Shown here piece after piece: positions 45,416 through 55,355 of a stretch of DNA of 64,000 nucleotides (position 1 is its first letter; each line of letters starts with the position of its first letter). Source of the DNA: an uncultured Pelagibacteraceae bacterium (lineage in GTDB: Bacteria; Pseudomonadota; Alphaproteobacteria; Pelagibacterales; Pelagibacteraceae); contig CABYSJ010000003.1 of the NCBI GenBank assembly GCA_902521615.1, positions 1-64,000 on the forward strand. The letters run 5' to 3'. Both the position numbers and the translations under genes were made by a program. The notes below the pieces were generated by a model, which made no database searches, was not told the DNA's origin, and worked only from the letters and a program-made list of their open reading frames with translations.

Positions 45416-45972
45416 AAACAAATAAAAAATATTTTTGATATCCCATATTTTTTTTCTTCAATAATTTTAAAATTTGAGGAAAAGATTTCTTTTTCTTTTT
45501 TATGTCTGTGCAAAATTAAAATACCATTTTTCTTTAGAATTTTTGAATTTTTTATATTTATTAATATTTTTTCTAAATGCTTGTCTTTATATGGTGGGTC
45601 TAGAAAAATAATGTCAAATTTGTAATTTAAAAAATTAAATATATCATTATTATAAATATCTCTCTCTATAACTTCAAAATTATTTATTAATTTTAAGTTA
45701 AGTAGGTTTTTTTTTAGCACAGGCAATACTTGTTTATAATTTTCCACAAAAATAACCTTTTTTGCTTTTCTAGACAAACACTCAATTCCAAAAGAACCAA
45801 CTCCTGAAAATAAATCTAAAACTATTGCTCCCTCTAAATTAATTTTAAATTTATTAGAATGTTTAAGAATATTAAAAACTGATTCTTTAGTAAGATCTTT
45901 TAAAGGTCTTGTTTTTACGTCTAACGGGTTTAAAATTTTTCTTCCTTTAAAAATCCCAGAAATTATTCTCAT
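45412..45972 (-). CDS. rsmD: 16S rRNA (guanine966-N2)-methyltransferase
   Basis: 186 residues: the N-terminal IISGIFKGRKI and RPLKDLTKESVFNIL, the SAM-binding VLDLFSGVGSFGIECLSR (about 50-67) and the catalytic DPPY motif in FLDPPYKDKH. It methylates G966 of 16S rRNA late in 30S assembly. It overlaps purD by 4 bases and the convergent pgi by 4 bases. Confidence 0.92.
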   Translation of the reverse strand: MRIISGIFKGRKILNPLDVKTRPLKDLTKESVFNILKHSNKFKINLEGAIVLDLFSGVGSFGIECLSRKAKKVIFVENYKQVLPVLKKNLLNLKLINNFEVIERDIYNNDIFNFLNYKFDIIFLDPPYKDKHLEKILINIKNSKILKKNGILILHRHKKEKEIFSSNFKIIEEKKYGISKIFFICF

Positions 45973-47234
45973 TTATCAATAACTTTATAGCCAATATCTT
46001 TTCTATAAAAACCATTTCTCCAATTTAATTTTTTGAGATTTTCATTAATATTTTTTCTTGCTTCACCATAATCTTCTGATATCGACGTGAAATTTAGCAC
46101 TCTACCTCCTATAGCAAAAATTTTTTCATTTATTTTTTTGGTACCCGCATGGAATAAATAATTATTTTTATCTAAATTTATTTTATTGAAATTTTTTATT
46201 TCAATATTTTTTTCATAATGATCTGGATAACCATTAGAGCACAAAACAATACATAAGCTTTTTTTTCCTAGCCATTGTATTTCAATATTTTCTAGCTTTT
46301 CATCTATAGTTGACTCTATAATTTCTAATAAATCTGTGTATAACATTGGAAGAATTGTTTGACATTCAGGGTCTCCCATTCTGACATTGTATTCAATTAA
46401 GTAAGGGTCATTATTAACTATCATTAGTCCTGCATATAAAAATCCCTTATATTTGATGTTTTGATCATTTAGTCCTTTTAAGGTAGGTTTTATAATTTTT
46501 TCTATTATTTTGTCATCTAGTTCTTTGTTAATTAATCTTGATGGCGAGTAAGCTCCCATCCCGCCAGTATTTTTTCCTTTATCACCCTCATTTACTCTTT
46601 TATGATCTTGTGCGGTTCCGAAATTTTTAATTGTCTTACCATCACTAATTATAAAATAGCTCATTTCTTCTCCTTGAAGAAACTCTTCGATTAAAACATT
46701 TTTTGCATCTCCAAATTTGCCGTTAAATATATCCTCTACTGCCGAGCAAGATTCTTTAAAATTTTCACAAATATAAACACCTTTCCCAGCAGCTAAATTA
46801 TCAGCTTTTATTACAATTGGGTGTTGTGAATTTTCTAAAAATTTTTTTGAGTCTTTAATGTTTTCAAATACTCCAAAATTTGCTGTTGGGATATTATATT
46901 GTCTACATAAATTTTTGGTGAATATTTTTGAACCCTCTAATTGTGATGCATTTCTGTTTGGTCCAAAAGTTCTAATATTAAATTTTTCAAGATAATCGAC
47001 AATTCCATCCACTAATGGATTTTCTGGTCCGATAATAACAAGATCAATATTACTTTTATTTAAAAATTTCCGGATTTCTTCAAAATTGTTAATATCAATA
47101 AAAACATTTTCACATATTTCAGATGTTCCAGCATTACCCGGAATACAGTATATTTTTTTCACTTTTTTTGATTGTGAGATTGAAAAGGCTATAGCGTGTT
47201 CTCTACCACCACTACCAAGAATTGCAATTTTCAT
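45969..47234 (-). CDS. purD: Phosphoribosylamine-glycine ligase (GAR synthetase)
   Basis: 421 residues with the ATP-grasp fold: GSGGREHAIA at the N-terminus, IGPENPLVDGIVDYL, the ATP-binding KADNLAAGKGVYI, and NVRMGDPECQTILPML near the metal site. It joins glycine to phosphoribosylamine, the second step of de novo purine synthesis. It heads a short minus-strand operon with rsmD and is divergent from the DUF2093 gene. Confidence 0.96.
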   Translation of the reverse strand: MKIAILGSGGREHAIAFSISQSKKVKKIYCIPGNAGTSEICENVFIDINNFEEIRKFLNKSNIDLVIIGPENPLVDGIVDYLEKFNIRTFGPNRNASQLEGSKIFTKNLCRQYNIPTANFGVFENIKDSKKFLENSQHPIVIKADNLAAGKGVYICENFKESCSAVEDIFNGKFGDAKNVLIEEFLQGEEMSYFIISDGKTIKNFGTAQDHKRVNEGDKGKNTGGMGAYSPSRLINKELDDKIIEKIIKPTLKGLNDQNIKYKGFLYAGLMIVNNDPYLIEYNVRMGDPECQTILPMLYTDLLEIIESTIDEKLENIEIQWLGKKSLCIVLCSNGYPDHYEKNIEIKNFNKINLDKNNYLFHAGTKKINEKIFAIGGRVLNFTSISEDYGEARKNINENLKKLNWRNGFYRKDIGYKVIDK

Positions 47235-47257
47235 ATTACCATTTATATATCTTATAA

Positions 47258-47446
47258 ATGAAAAATAAGTTAGCTAAATTAAAATATTTACCAAATAACT
47301 TTAAGATCATCGAAAAGGGAGATTTTGTTATTTGTGCAGTTTCAGGTAAGAAAATTCTATTAGAAAATTTACAATATTGGAATGTCGAAGCACAGGAGCC
47401 TTATTATTCATATATTGAGGCTACAATTAAAAGAGAAACAAAATAA
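47258..47446 (+). CDS. DUF2093 family small protein
   Basis: 62 residues with the DUF2093 pattern: KLKYLPNNFKIIEKGDFVICAVSGKKI split over the first half, then LENLQYWNVEAQEPYYSY. The family is restricted to alphaproteobacteria and is uncharacterised. There is no signal peptide or membrane helix. It lies alone between purD (divergent) and the acyltransferase gene (convergent, 2 bases). Confidence 0.82.
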   Translation: MKNKLAKLKYLPNNFKIIEKGDFVICAVSGKKILLENLQYWNVEAQEPYYSYIEATIKRETK

Positions 47447-47448
47447 AA

Positions 47449-48303
47449 TTAATCTTTCCACCTATCGTGTGTCCAGATCCATTGATCTATATTTTTAAGT
47501 ATCATTTTTTCTAGAATATTATTAAGAAATTCTGAAATTTCTTTCACAGTTTTCGATTTATTTATTTTTATGGGTTTTGAAACATACATTTTAAAAAAGT
47601 AATTTTTATACCTTTCGATATAAATTGGTACAACATCGCAATTATATTTTTTAATTAATTGAGCTGGTATTGTTGTTGTGGTAGCTAGATTTTTAAAGAA
47701 AAATATTTTTTCTCCCTCTCTAACTCTCTGATCTATCATAAGAGCTATTGATCTTTCTTTATTCAAATTATTAATTACATCTCTTGTTCCAGCTCTACCT
47801 TTTTTGATTTGATATTTACAGATATCTCTTGTTCTGATTTTTTCCATAATTTTATTAAGATATGGGTTATTTAAAGGTCTGTATATTGCAGCACATTCAA
47901 TCCCTGACTTTTCAATTTGCATTGCCATTAATTCAAAATTGTTAAAGTGACCTGATATAAATACCACTTTTTGTTGATTTTTTTTAATTTGCTCAAGGTG
48001 CTCAATTCCTTCAATGGTTATATATTTTTTTAATTTATTATTTCTAAAATTTTTTAGATGAACATATTCTGCAAAAATACGTCCATAATTACCAAGAACA
48101 TTAGATGCAATTTTTTTATGATCATTTTGAATATTTGCTTTTTTAAGATTTTTTATTATTAATAATTTAGATCTAAAAATTGGACCTAAGTATTTTCCTA
48201 TTAAAAATCCTAGGTTGGATGAAATTTTAAAACCTAAAAGTTTAAATAAAAAAAATAAAAAATATATAATAATAAATTGGAGTAAATGATTAATTTTTTT
48301 CAT
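47449..48303 (-). CDS. Lipid A biosynthesis acyltransferase (LpxL/HtrB family)
   Basis: 284 residues with one N-terminal membrane helix and the catalytic HX4E motif in SGHFNNFELMA (the glutamate variant), followed by AIYRPLNNPYLN and the RSIALMIDQRVREGEKIFFF region. It adds a secondary acyl chain to Kdo-lipid A at the inner membrane. It overlaps lpxK by 14 bases. The next two genes, lpxK and waaA, make its acceptor, so lipid A maturation is a strong inference. Confidence 0.88.
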   Translation of the reverse strand: MKKINHLLQFIIIYFLFFLFKLLGFKISSNLGFLIGKYLGPIFRSKLLIIKNLKKANIQNDHKKIASNVLGNYGRIFAEYVHLKNFRNNKLKKYITIEGIEHLEQIKKNQQKVVFISGHFNNFELMAMQIEKSGIECAAIYRPLNNPYLNKIMEKIRTRDICKYQIKKGRAGTRDVINNLNKERSIALMIDQRVREGEKIFFFKNLATTTTIPAQLIKKYNCDVVPIYIERYKNYFFKMYVSKPIKINKSKTVKEISEFLNNILEKMILKNIDQWIWTHDRWKD

Positions 48304-49228
48304 TAATATCTAATAATATTTCTCTAAACTTTTTTAAATTTTTTATATTAAGTTTTATTTTTAAATACTTTATATTTTTTTTTTGATTATAGGATAATCG
48401 ATAATAATCCTTTTCAGTTGTTATAATTTTTAATTGTTCTCTTTTTGCTATTTTCTTGATTGTATTTATTTGTTTAAGATTAATAGGATAATGATCAGGA
48501 AAAATAATTTTTTTATTAATTTTGAAATTATACTTATTCAATGTATTTTCAAATTCATGTGGATTTCCGATTCCACAAAACATTAAATATTTTTTTTTTC
48601 TATCTAACTTATTTAAATTTGTAGGTTTATAATTGGCTTCAAAAATTTTCAAATTTTTGTTGATAGATTTTATTTTTTTCGCAAGTTTCATATTTTTTTT
48701 TTCACCATTTAAAAATACCAAATCATAATTTTTTAGTTCATCTAGCTTCTCTCTTAGGGGTCCTGCAGGAAATAAAAATCCATTTCCAATACCTTCATGA
48801 GAATTAAAGCAAACTATTTTCAAATTATAATTAATATTTTTTTGCTGAAGTCCATCATCTAATATTGCAACTTGAATTTTCTTGTTATCTGAAATTTTTA
48901 ATGAATTAATTCTTTCATTTGTTGAAATAACTGATCCATTTTTATTAAGCATATTTATCTCATCAATTTGATTTAAATATTTTTTTTTTATAAAAACAGT
49001 TTTAAATTTTTTTTTTAATATTTTATTTATTTCTATTGCTAAAGACGTTTTGCCAGTTCCTCCAATAAAGATATTTCCAATACAAATTGTTCTAATTCTT
49101 AATCGTAATCTTTTTTTTGAAAATGATTTTTTAATAATATTTATAAGTATCGTTATTAAAGTAGTGGGTAACATTAAGTAGGATAAAATATTTTTGTCTT
49201 CCCAAAATTTAGGTTTAATTAATTTCAT
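48290..49228 (-). CDS. lpxK: Tetraacyldisaccharide 4'-kinase
   Basis: 312 residues. After an N-terminal membrane-associated helix, the P-loop is IGNIFIGGTGKTS (about 52-64). It is followed by the DDGLQ motif and FCGIGNP near residue 215. It phosphorylates the lipid A precursor at the 4' position, the step before Kdo transfer. It overlaps waaA by 4 bases and the acyltransferase gene by 14. Confidence 0.93.
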   Translation of the reverse strand: MKLIKPKFWEDKNILSYLMLPTTLITILINIIKKSFSKKRLRLRIRTICIGNIFIGGTGKTSLAIEINKILKKKFKTVFIKKKYLNQIDEINMLNKNGSVISTNERINSLKISDNKKIQVAILDDGLQQKNINYNLKIVCFNSHEGIGNGFLFPAGPLREKLDELKNYDLVFLNGEKKNMKLAKKIKSINKNLKIFEANYKPTNLNKLDRKKKYLMFCGIGNPHEFENTLNKYNFKINKKIIFPDHYPINLKQINTIKKIAKREQLKIITTEKDYYRLSYNQKKNIKYLKIKLNIKNLKKFREILLDINEKN

Positions 49229-50460
49229 ATAAATTTTAAAATATAAGAAGTATTTTTATTTAATATTTTATTTCCTATTCTAAATATTTTTCTCTTAATT
49301 TTATTTGATAAATTTTTATTTAATTTGCTTTCAATATTTTTCTTCATTTGATTAAAATTGGAAGTAGTCACTGATATTTTATTTTTTTTTAAATATGCGT
49401 AAATTTCTTTAAAATTACAAATATTGGGGCCATTTAAAATAAAATTACCCAATCTAGCAGGTTCCAGCGGATTTTGCCCACCATGTTTAACGATTGAACC
49501 TCCAACAAAAGTAATCTTGCATAATTGGTAAAAATTTGCAGCTTCGCCATATGCATCTACTAAAAAAATATCTGTATTTTTTCTTATTTTGTTTCGAGAA
49601 GAGTAAGTTACAATGTTTAAATTTAATTTTTCTAAATTAGTTATAATTTTTTCTGAGCGGTTAATATGTCTGGGAATTATTATTGTTAATAATGTTTTAT
49701 TGTTTATTTTTAATGCTTTGTGAAGTTTCGCAACTAAAATTTCTTCACCCTCATGAGTACTGGCTGCACACCAAGTTGTAAATTTTTTAAATTTTCTATA
49801 AAATTCAAATTTATTTTGATTTATTTTAATATTTTTACCATAAAACTTTAAATTTCCAGCAATCTTAATATTTTTGACTCCCAATTTTTTTAGAAATCTT
49901 TGAGACTCAAGATTAGAAGGCAGTGCTAGCGATATTTTGCTAAATATACTTGCTGAAAAATTCTTAAAAATTTTCCATCTTTGAAAACTTTTTTTAGTAA
50001 TTCTTGCATTTAAAATAATTATAGGAATTTTATTTTTATCTAAATTTTTAAACATATTCGGCCAAATTTCAGACTCCACAAATATAGCTAGTTGTGGCTT
50101 CCAAATATCTATAAATTTATTTGTTAAATAATTTGTATCTAAAGGATAATATTTATGAATTGTTTTTTTAAGTTTTTGTTTTTTAAAAATTTTAGCAGAA
50201 CTTGTTGTTGATGTAGTAAGAATTATTTGTTTGACTGAAAAACTTTTTTCCAATCTTTCTATTATCGGAATAATACTCATAAGTTCGCCAACACTTGCAG
50301 CATGAAGCCATACTGATTTTAATTTATTCATTTTTTTATAAATACATAATTTTTCCTGATATCTTTTGTAATCCTCTTTTCCATTAATAATTCTGAACAA
50401 AAAAATTATTGGTGAAAATAAAAAAATTAAATTAGCAATTACACTATATATAAAATACAT
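49225..50460 (-). CDS. waaA: 3-deoxy-D-manno-octulosonic-acid transferase
   Basis: 411 residues with an N-terminal membrane anchor (about 4-22), WLHAASVGE with the catalytic glutamate near residue 60, FVESEIWPNM, ASTHEGEE, and the C-terminal GGSIVKHGGQNPLEPA nucleotide-sugar site. It transfers Kdo from CMP-Kdo to the lipid A precursor. It sits between msbA (1-base overlap) and lpxK (4-base overlap). Confidence 0.94.
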   Translation of the reverse strand: MYFIYSVIANLIFLFSPIIFLFRIINGKEDYKRYQEKLCIYKKMNKLKSVWLHAASVGELMSIIPIIERLEKSFSVKQIILTTSTTSSAKIFKKQKLKKTIHKYYPLDTNYLTNKFIDIWKPQLAIFVESEIWPNMFKNLDKNKIPIIILNARITKKSFQRWKIFKNFSASIFSKISLALPSNLESQRFLKKLGVKNIKIAGNLKFYGKNIKINQNKFEFYRKFKKFTTWCAASTHEGEEILVAKLHKALKINNKTLLTIIIPRHINRSEKIITNLEKLNLNIVTYSSRNKIRKNTDIFLVDAYGEAANFYQLCKITFVGGSIVKHGGQNPLEPARLGNFILNGPNICNFKEIYAYLKKNKISVTTSNFNQMKKNIESKLNKNLSNKIKRKIFRIGNKILNKNTSYILKFI

Positions 50461-52202
50461 TAATTTTTCTTTATTTGTTTTTCATAAAAATTTTTATACA
50501 TTTTTGAATTTATAAGTAAATTTTCATGAGTACCTGAATCTATAACTTCTCCGTTATCTATTACATATATTTTATCAGAATTGAGAATGGTAGATAATCT
50601 GTGTGCAATTACTATTGTTGTTTTGTTTGAGGTCAGTTCATCAAGTGCTTTTTGAATTTTTTCTTCAGTTTCAGTATCAAGAGAAGATGTTGCTTCATCT
50701 AATAGTATAATTTTACTTTTTTTCAAAAAGGCTCTAGCTATAGATATTCTTTGTTTTTCACCACCCGATAATTTTACTCCATTTTCACCAATCATTGATT
50801 CATAACCATTGTCTAAATTATCAATAAAATCCTTGCACATCGCTAATTCTGCAGCTTTAAAAACTTCGTTATTGCTTGCTTCGGGCTTAGCATATTTAAT
50901 ATTATTTATAACAGTATCATCAAATAGTGTTGTGTTCTGATCTACTATAGAAATTTCTTTTCTAATTGATGAAAGACTCATTTTGGAGATATTCTGTCCG
51001 TCAATTTCAATATTTCCGTTTACAGGTGAGTAGATTCTTGGAATCATATTCAAGATTGTAGATTTTCCAGAACCACTATGACCCACTAGAGCAGTCATTC
51101 TGTTACCGGAAAATTTTAACGATATATTTTTTAAAACTTTATTTTCTAAATTAGACTTGTATGAAAAATTTACTTTATTAAAAGTTATATTACCTTGTGA
51201 AATATTTAAATCTTCATTTTCCTCGTTTGAAGTTATTTCATTTTTTAGATCAACTATTGGTATAATTCTTTCAGCAGCTGCCAAACCTTGGTTTATTGCA
51301 ACATTAACTTTTGTAAGAGTTTTTACAGGTTGATATGCAAGCATCATTGCTGCCAAAAATGAGAAAAATTTATTTATCGCTAGCTCACCACTTATAATTA
51401 ATTTACCTGAATAAAAAATTAATATAGCAATCATTATACCAGTGAGTACTTCCATAATTGGAGTTGATCTAATATATATAGCGTGAATTTTTGCAGATTT
51501 TTCTTTTAATTTATTTACAAATTTTTCAGATCTTATATTTTCATATTTTTCTCGTTGAAAAATTTTAATTATTTTGTGGTTTTTAAATAAGTCAATCAAA
51601 TATCTGTTCAAATCACCCGATCTCTCTTGAGCTTGCGTTGAAACTTTACTCATCCTTTTTCCAAGAATTCTTGCCGTTATTGTTGCAAAAGGTATCATTA
51701 TTATTGCAATTAAAGATAGTTTCCAATTTTGGAAAAACATAATACCCAGTAGACCAACCAAAGTTAAGCCATCTTTCAATATCGTCAAATATGCATTTGA
51801 AAGCATATTTGTAATTTGGTCTACATCGTAATTTACGTTTGAAATATATTTACCAGAATGTTTATTTTCTATTACTTCTGTGTCAGCTTTAATAAAAGAT
51901 TTAAGCATATCTACTTGAAGTATTTTTTTAACTTCCTCAGAAACATTAATCATTAAAAGTTTTGCAAAATAAAGTGATAATCCTTTTGTGCTAAATGCAA
52001 TAATAATAGCTACTGGTATGATTAATATTAAAGTCTGATCTTTATTTAAGAAAATTTTTTCAATTGCAGGATCTAACAACCAAGCTATTGAAGAGGTGCT
52101 TAATGCAACAATAATTGAAAGAAGAGAGGCTAAAATTATTTTTTTAATAAACCTGTGAGTATAGTCTTTATATAATCTTTTAAATGCAATTGATTTATTC
52201 AT
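50460..52202 (-). CDS. msbA: Lipid A/phospholipid export ABC transporter (MsbA-like)
   Basis: 580 residues: six membrane helices in the first 320 residues, then one ABC domain with Walker A GHSGSGKST, signature LSGGEKQR, Walker B IILLDEATSSLD and the H-loop IAHRLS. The half-transporter works as a homodimer and flips lipid A across the inner membrane. Its place upstream of waaA-lpxK-lpxL supports the lipid A role over a general multidrug exporter. Confidence 0.9.
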   Translation of the reverse strand: MNKSIAFKRLYKDYTHRFIKKIILASLLSIIVALSTSSIAWLLDPAIEKIFLNKDQTLILIIPVAIIIAFSTKGLSLYFAKLLMINVSEEVKKILQVDMLKSFIKADTEVIENKHSGKYISNVNYDVDQITNMLSNAYLTILKDGLTLVGLLGIMFFQNWKLSLIAIIMIPFATITARILGKRMSKVSTQAQERSGDLNRYLIDLFKNHKIIKIFQREKYENIRSEKFVNKLKEKSAKIHAIYIRSTPIMEVLTGIMIAILIFYSGKLIISGELAINKFFSFLAAMMLAYQPVKTLTKVNVAINQGLAAAERIIPIVDLKNEITSNEENEDLNISQGNITFNKVNFSYKSNLENKVLKNISLKFSGNRMTALVGHSGSGKSTILNMIPRIYSPVNGNIEIDGQNISKMSLSSIRKEISIVDQNTTLFDDTVINNIKYAKPEASNNEVFKAAELAMCKDFIDNLDNGYESMIGENGVKLSGGEKQRISIARAFLKKSKIILLDEATSSLDTETEEKIQKALDELTSNKTTIVIAHRLSTILNSDKIYVIDNGEVIDSGTHENLLINSKMYKNFYEKQIKKN

Positions 52203-52207
52203 TAAAT

Positions 52208-53074
52208 TTAAATTAATTTTCCAATTAAAAGGTTAATAAAAATAATTAGTCCTAAAAAATTATTGCTTTTAAATTTATTAAAACAATCATTTGAATTTTT
52301 CGTATCTAATTTTTTAATTTGAAAATATAAAAGATGAATAATTGCAAAAATTAAAAACATAAAATAAAAAAATTTAAAATTCATCAAAACACCAACTAAA
52401 ATTAAAGAGGCTATAAATAGCATATAGCTGATTGACAAAAATTTTTTTGGATTTTTTTTAAATTTTATTGAGGTTGATTTTACTCCTATAATTTCGTCAT
52501 CTTTAATATCTTGAAATCCATAAATAGTGTCGTAACCTAGTGTCCAAAATATGGCCCCGATATAAAATATGATTGGGATTATAGAAATTTCATTTGAAAT
52601 TGAAATCCATGCTAAAAATAACCCATAATTAAAGGTTATTCCTAAAAATAATTGTGGCCAATAAGTAATTCTTTTCATTAGAGGATAAGTAAAGGCTAAA
52701 GGCATAGAGGCTAAGGCCATTAAAATTGTAAAATTGTTAAAATTAATTAATACTAAAAATGCCAAAAGACATAAAACACAACTGTAAAATAGAGCAAGAT
52801 TTAATGATATTTTTCCTGAGGCTATAGGTCTATTTTTTGTTCTTTCAACTTTTTTATCGAAGTTTCTATCCACAATATCGTTAACAATGCATCCTGCAGA
52901 CCTCATTAAAATTGATCCCGCAAAAAAAAGTAATGAAAAAAAAAAGTATTTTAATAAATTGGAATCAAAATCATACACTAATGTTAATCCCCAAATGCAT
53001 GGCCAAAATAAAAGCATATAACCGATTGGTTTTTTTAATCTTGTGACTTCAATAAATAAGTTTAATTGGTTCAT
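52208..53074 (-). CDS. ubiA: 4-hydroxybenzoate polyprenyltransferase
   Basis: 288 residues with eight or nine membrane helices. The two Asp-rich prenyl-diphosphate motifs are NDIVDRNFD (about 66-74) and YDTIYGFQDIKDDE (about 186-199), both typical of UbiA. It attaches the isoprenoid tail to 4-hydroxybenzoate in ubiquinone synthesis. It is the most upstream gene of the minus-strand lipid A block, 5 bases before msbA, and is divergent from the DUF2721 gene. Confidence 0.92.
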   Translation of the reverse strand: MNQLNLFIEVTRLKKPIGYMLLFWPCIWGLTLVYDFDSNLLKYFFFSLLFFAGSILMRSAGCIVNDIVDRNFDKKVERTKNRPIASGKISLNLALFYSCVLCLLAFLVLINFNNFTILMALASMPLAFTYPLMKRITYWPQLFLGITFNYGLFLAWISISNEISIIPIIFYIGAIFWTLGYDTIYGFQDIKDDEIIGVKSTSIKFKKNPKKFLSISYMLFIASLILVGVLMNFKFFYFMFLIFAIIHLLYFQIKKLDTKNSNDCFNKFKSNNFLGLIIFINLLIGKLI

Positions 53075-53114
53075 ATTTTACTTGTAAATAACAAAGGCTA
53101 GTTTCATAATCAAA

Positions 53115-53528
53115 TTGATTCGTATGAATATAGATTACACAGTCACAGCACTAATGTTTCCTGCAATTCCGTTATTAATGAGCGTTTATAGCAATAGGTT
53201 TCATTCTTTGAGTATTCTAATTCGTCAGCTTCATGACGAACATGTTTATGAAAAACATATTCCTCCAGAGTGGAAAAAACAGTTTATAAATTTGAGTGGA
53301 AGAATAACACTCCTAAGATGGACAATCTTATTTGCATCTTTTGGCTTTCTATTTAATATGCTTACAGTATTTGCTCTTTATTTAGATGAAGTTTTTCTTG
53401 CTAGAGTAATTTTCGGATCTTGTTGTCTATCAATGATTGTATCTATTATTTTTTTTATAAGAGAAATTCAAATATCAACGAATGCACTTAAACTCCATAT
53501 GTCAGATATGGATGTTGATGTTAATTAG
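53115..53528 (+). CDS. DUF2721 family membrane protein
   Basis: 137 residues with three hydrophobic helices (about 8-25, 72-95 and 100-120). The motif IPLLMSVYSNRFHSLSILIRQLHDE near the N-terminus is the DUF2721 pattern. Function unknown. Its 3' end overlaps the convergent quinone oxidoreductase gene by 8 bases. Confidence 0.8.
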   Translation: MIRMNIDYTVTALMFPAIPLLMSVYSNRFHSLSILIRQLHDEHVYEKHIPPEWKKQFINLSGRITLLRWTILFASFGFLFNMLTVFALYLDEVFLARVIFGSCCLSMIVSIIFFIREIQISTNALKLHMSDMDVDVN

Positions 53529-54495
53529 GAACTAACACTGCTGGGCCTAAAATTTTTCGTCCTTCGAGATCTTTATGAGCTTGGATAACTTCTTCTAATT
53601 TGTACTTTTTATAAATTTTAATTTTAATTTTACCAGAGCTTATTTTTTCAAACATTGTTTTTGACGCCTCATCTAATTCTTCTCTTGTTGACAGATATTG
53701 CTGCATAGAGGGTCTTACAAGATATAATCCTTTTGGCTGAATTACTTTTGGCACATTGATATCTGATAATGGTCCTGATGCGTTTCCAAATGAAACCATC
53801 ATTCCTCTTATTGCCAAACATTCAATTGATCCATCTAATGTATCTTTACCAACACCATCATAAACAACTGGAACACCTTTACCATTGGTAACCTCCAAAA
53901 CTTTTTTTGCAAAATCCTCTTTATTGTAATTTATTACGTGATCATACCCATTTTCTTTTGCTATATTTAATTTTTCATCTGATCCGACTGTGCCTATTAC
54001 AGTACAACCTAAACTTTTTGCCCACTGTCCAAAAATTTGACCAACACCACCAGCAGCTGCGTGAAATAAAATTGTTTCTCCTGATTTAACAGGATAAGTT
54101 TTATGCAAAAGATAAAAAGTCGTTAATCCTTTTGTCATTAAGGTTGCTGCTATTTCGAGATCAATACTATCTGGTACTTTAACTAAATTCTTAGTTGGGT
54201 AATTTCTGTGTGAACAGTATGAACCCAAAGGAATACCAGCATAAGAAATTTTGTCTCCAACTTTGAAGTCTTTTACATTTTCCCCAACATCAGTAATAAC
54301 TCCAGCACCCTCTAAACCTAAACCAATTGGTAGTTTTAATGGGTATAGACCTGATCTATGGTATGTATCAATATAATTAAGACCAATTGCTTTTTGTTCA
54401 ATGGTTACTTGATCAGGACCTGGTTTGTCTAAAGAAATATCTTTAACTTCTAAAACTTCAGGACTACCAGTTTTATTAATTTCTACAGCTTTCAT
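53521..54495 (-). CDS. NADPH:quinone oxidoreductase (zinc-free MDR family)
   Basis: 324 residues of the medium-chain dehydrogenase fold. The catalytic-domain LGLEGAGVITDVG segment precedes the NADPH-binding AAAGGVGQIFGQWAKSLG (about 145-162). Zinc-ligand cysteines are missing, as in Qor. It reduces quinones or enals with NADPH. It is the last gene of a pirin - Qor pair on the minus strand (3-base gap), possibly an oxidative stress unit. Confidence 0.88.
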   Translation of the reverse strand: MKAVEINKTGSPEVLEVKDISLDKPGPDQVTIEQKAIGLNYIDTYHRSGLYPLKLPIGLGLEGAGVITDVGENVKDFKVGDKISYAGIPLGSYCSHRNYPTKNLVKVPDSIDLEIAATLMTKGLTTFYLLHKTYPVKSGETILFHAAAGGVGQIFGQWAKSLGCTVIGTVGSDEKLNIAKENGYDHVINYNKEDFAKKVLEVTNGKGVPVVYDGVGKDTLDGSIECLAIRGMMVSFGNASGPLSDINVPKVIQPKGLYLVRPSMQQYLSTREELDEASKTMFEKISSGKIKIKIYKKYKLEEVIQAHKDLEGRKILGPAVLVPN

Positions 54496-54498
54496 AAT

Positions 54499-55335
54499 TT
54501 ATTTTACAAATGTACCATTATGATAATCTTGAACTGCTTGCAAGATCTCAGCTTTAGTATTCATTACAAAAGGTCCACCTCTAGCTATTTCCTCATTAAT
54601 TGGCTTACCTGAAATCACTAAAAATTTAGCATTTGATTTAGCTTTAATTGTTAAATCTTCACCTCTAGTTAGTAATATTAAAGTACTATCTATTACTTGA
54701 TCGTGTTTATCTTTTCCAATTTCTATTTCACCATTAATTAAATAAATAAACTTATTGTGAGTAGATGGTAATTTAAAATTAAATTCTTTATCTTTATTGA
54801 GCTCAACATCAAAATAAACTGGTTCAACATTATGTCCTTTAACAGGACCTTGAGCTTTTTCAAATTTTCCAGCTATGACTTTCACTTGTTTATCATCATC
54901 TTTATGAACACTCATTTTGTCTGCATCAATATAAATGTATTCAGGCTTACTCATCTTTAATTTTGCAGGCATATTAATCCATAACTGAAAACCATGAAGT
55001 TTTCCTTCTTTCATGGCTGGCATTTCAGAATGAATAATTCCACTTCCTGTTTTCATCCATTGAACATCTCCTGCAGTCATTTTACCTTCACCACCAGTAC
55101 TATCTTTGTGTTCAAAATCTCCAGCTAACATATAGGTCACCGTTTCAATTCCTCGATGAGGGTGGGGAGGAAAACCTGCAATATAGTCCTCACTATTTTC
55201 TGATCCAAATTCATCTAGCATTAAAAAAGGATCAAAGTAATTTGGATCAACACCAATGCTCCTTTTTAATTTAACACCTGCTCCATCTGAAGCAGGGATA
55301 GGGTCAATAATTTTACTAACTTCAATATTTTTCAT
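54499..55335 (-). CDS. Pirin family protein
   Basis: 278 residues of two cupin domains. The metal-binding residues of the N-terminal cupin are visible in PPHPHRGIETVTY and GSGIIHSEMP. The C-terminal pirin domain ends in GRGP-like ARGGPFVMNT. Some bacterial pirins are quercetin dioxygenases; others affect metabolism by protein contacts. The role here is unknown, but the link to a quinone oxidoreductase gene suggests redox or aromatic compound metabolism. Confidence 0.9.
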   Translation of the reverse strand: MKNIEVSKIIDPIPASDGAGVKLKRSIGVDPNYFDPFLMLDEFGSENSEDYIAGFPPHPHRGIETVTYMLAGDFEHKDSTGGEGKMTAGDVQWMKTGSGIIHSEMPAMKEGKLHGFQLWINMPAKLKMSKPEYIYIDADKMSVHKDDDKQVKVIAGKFEKAQGPVKGHNVEPVYFDVELNKDKEFNFKLPSTHNKFIYLINGEIEIGKDKHDQVIDSTLILLTRGEDLTIKAKSNAKFLVISGKPINEEIARGGPFVMNTKAEILQAVQDYHNGTFVK

Positions 55336-55355
55336 TATTCGTAAATAAGAATTTT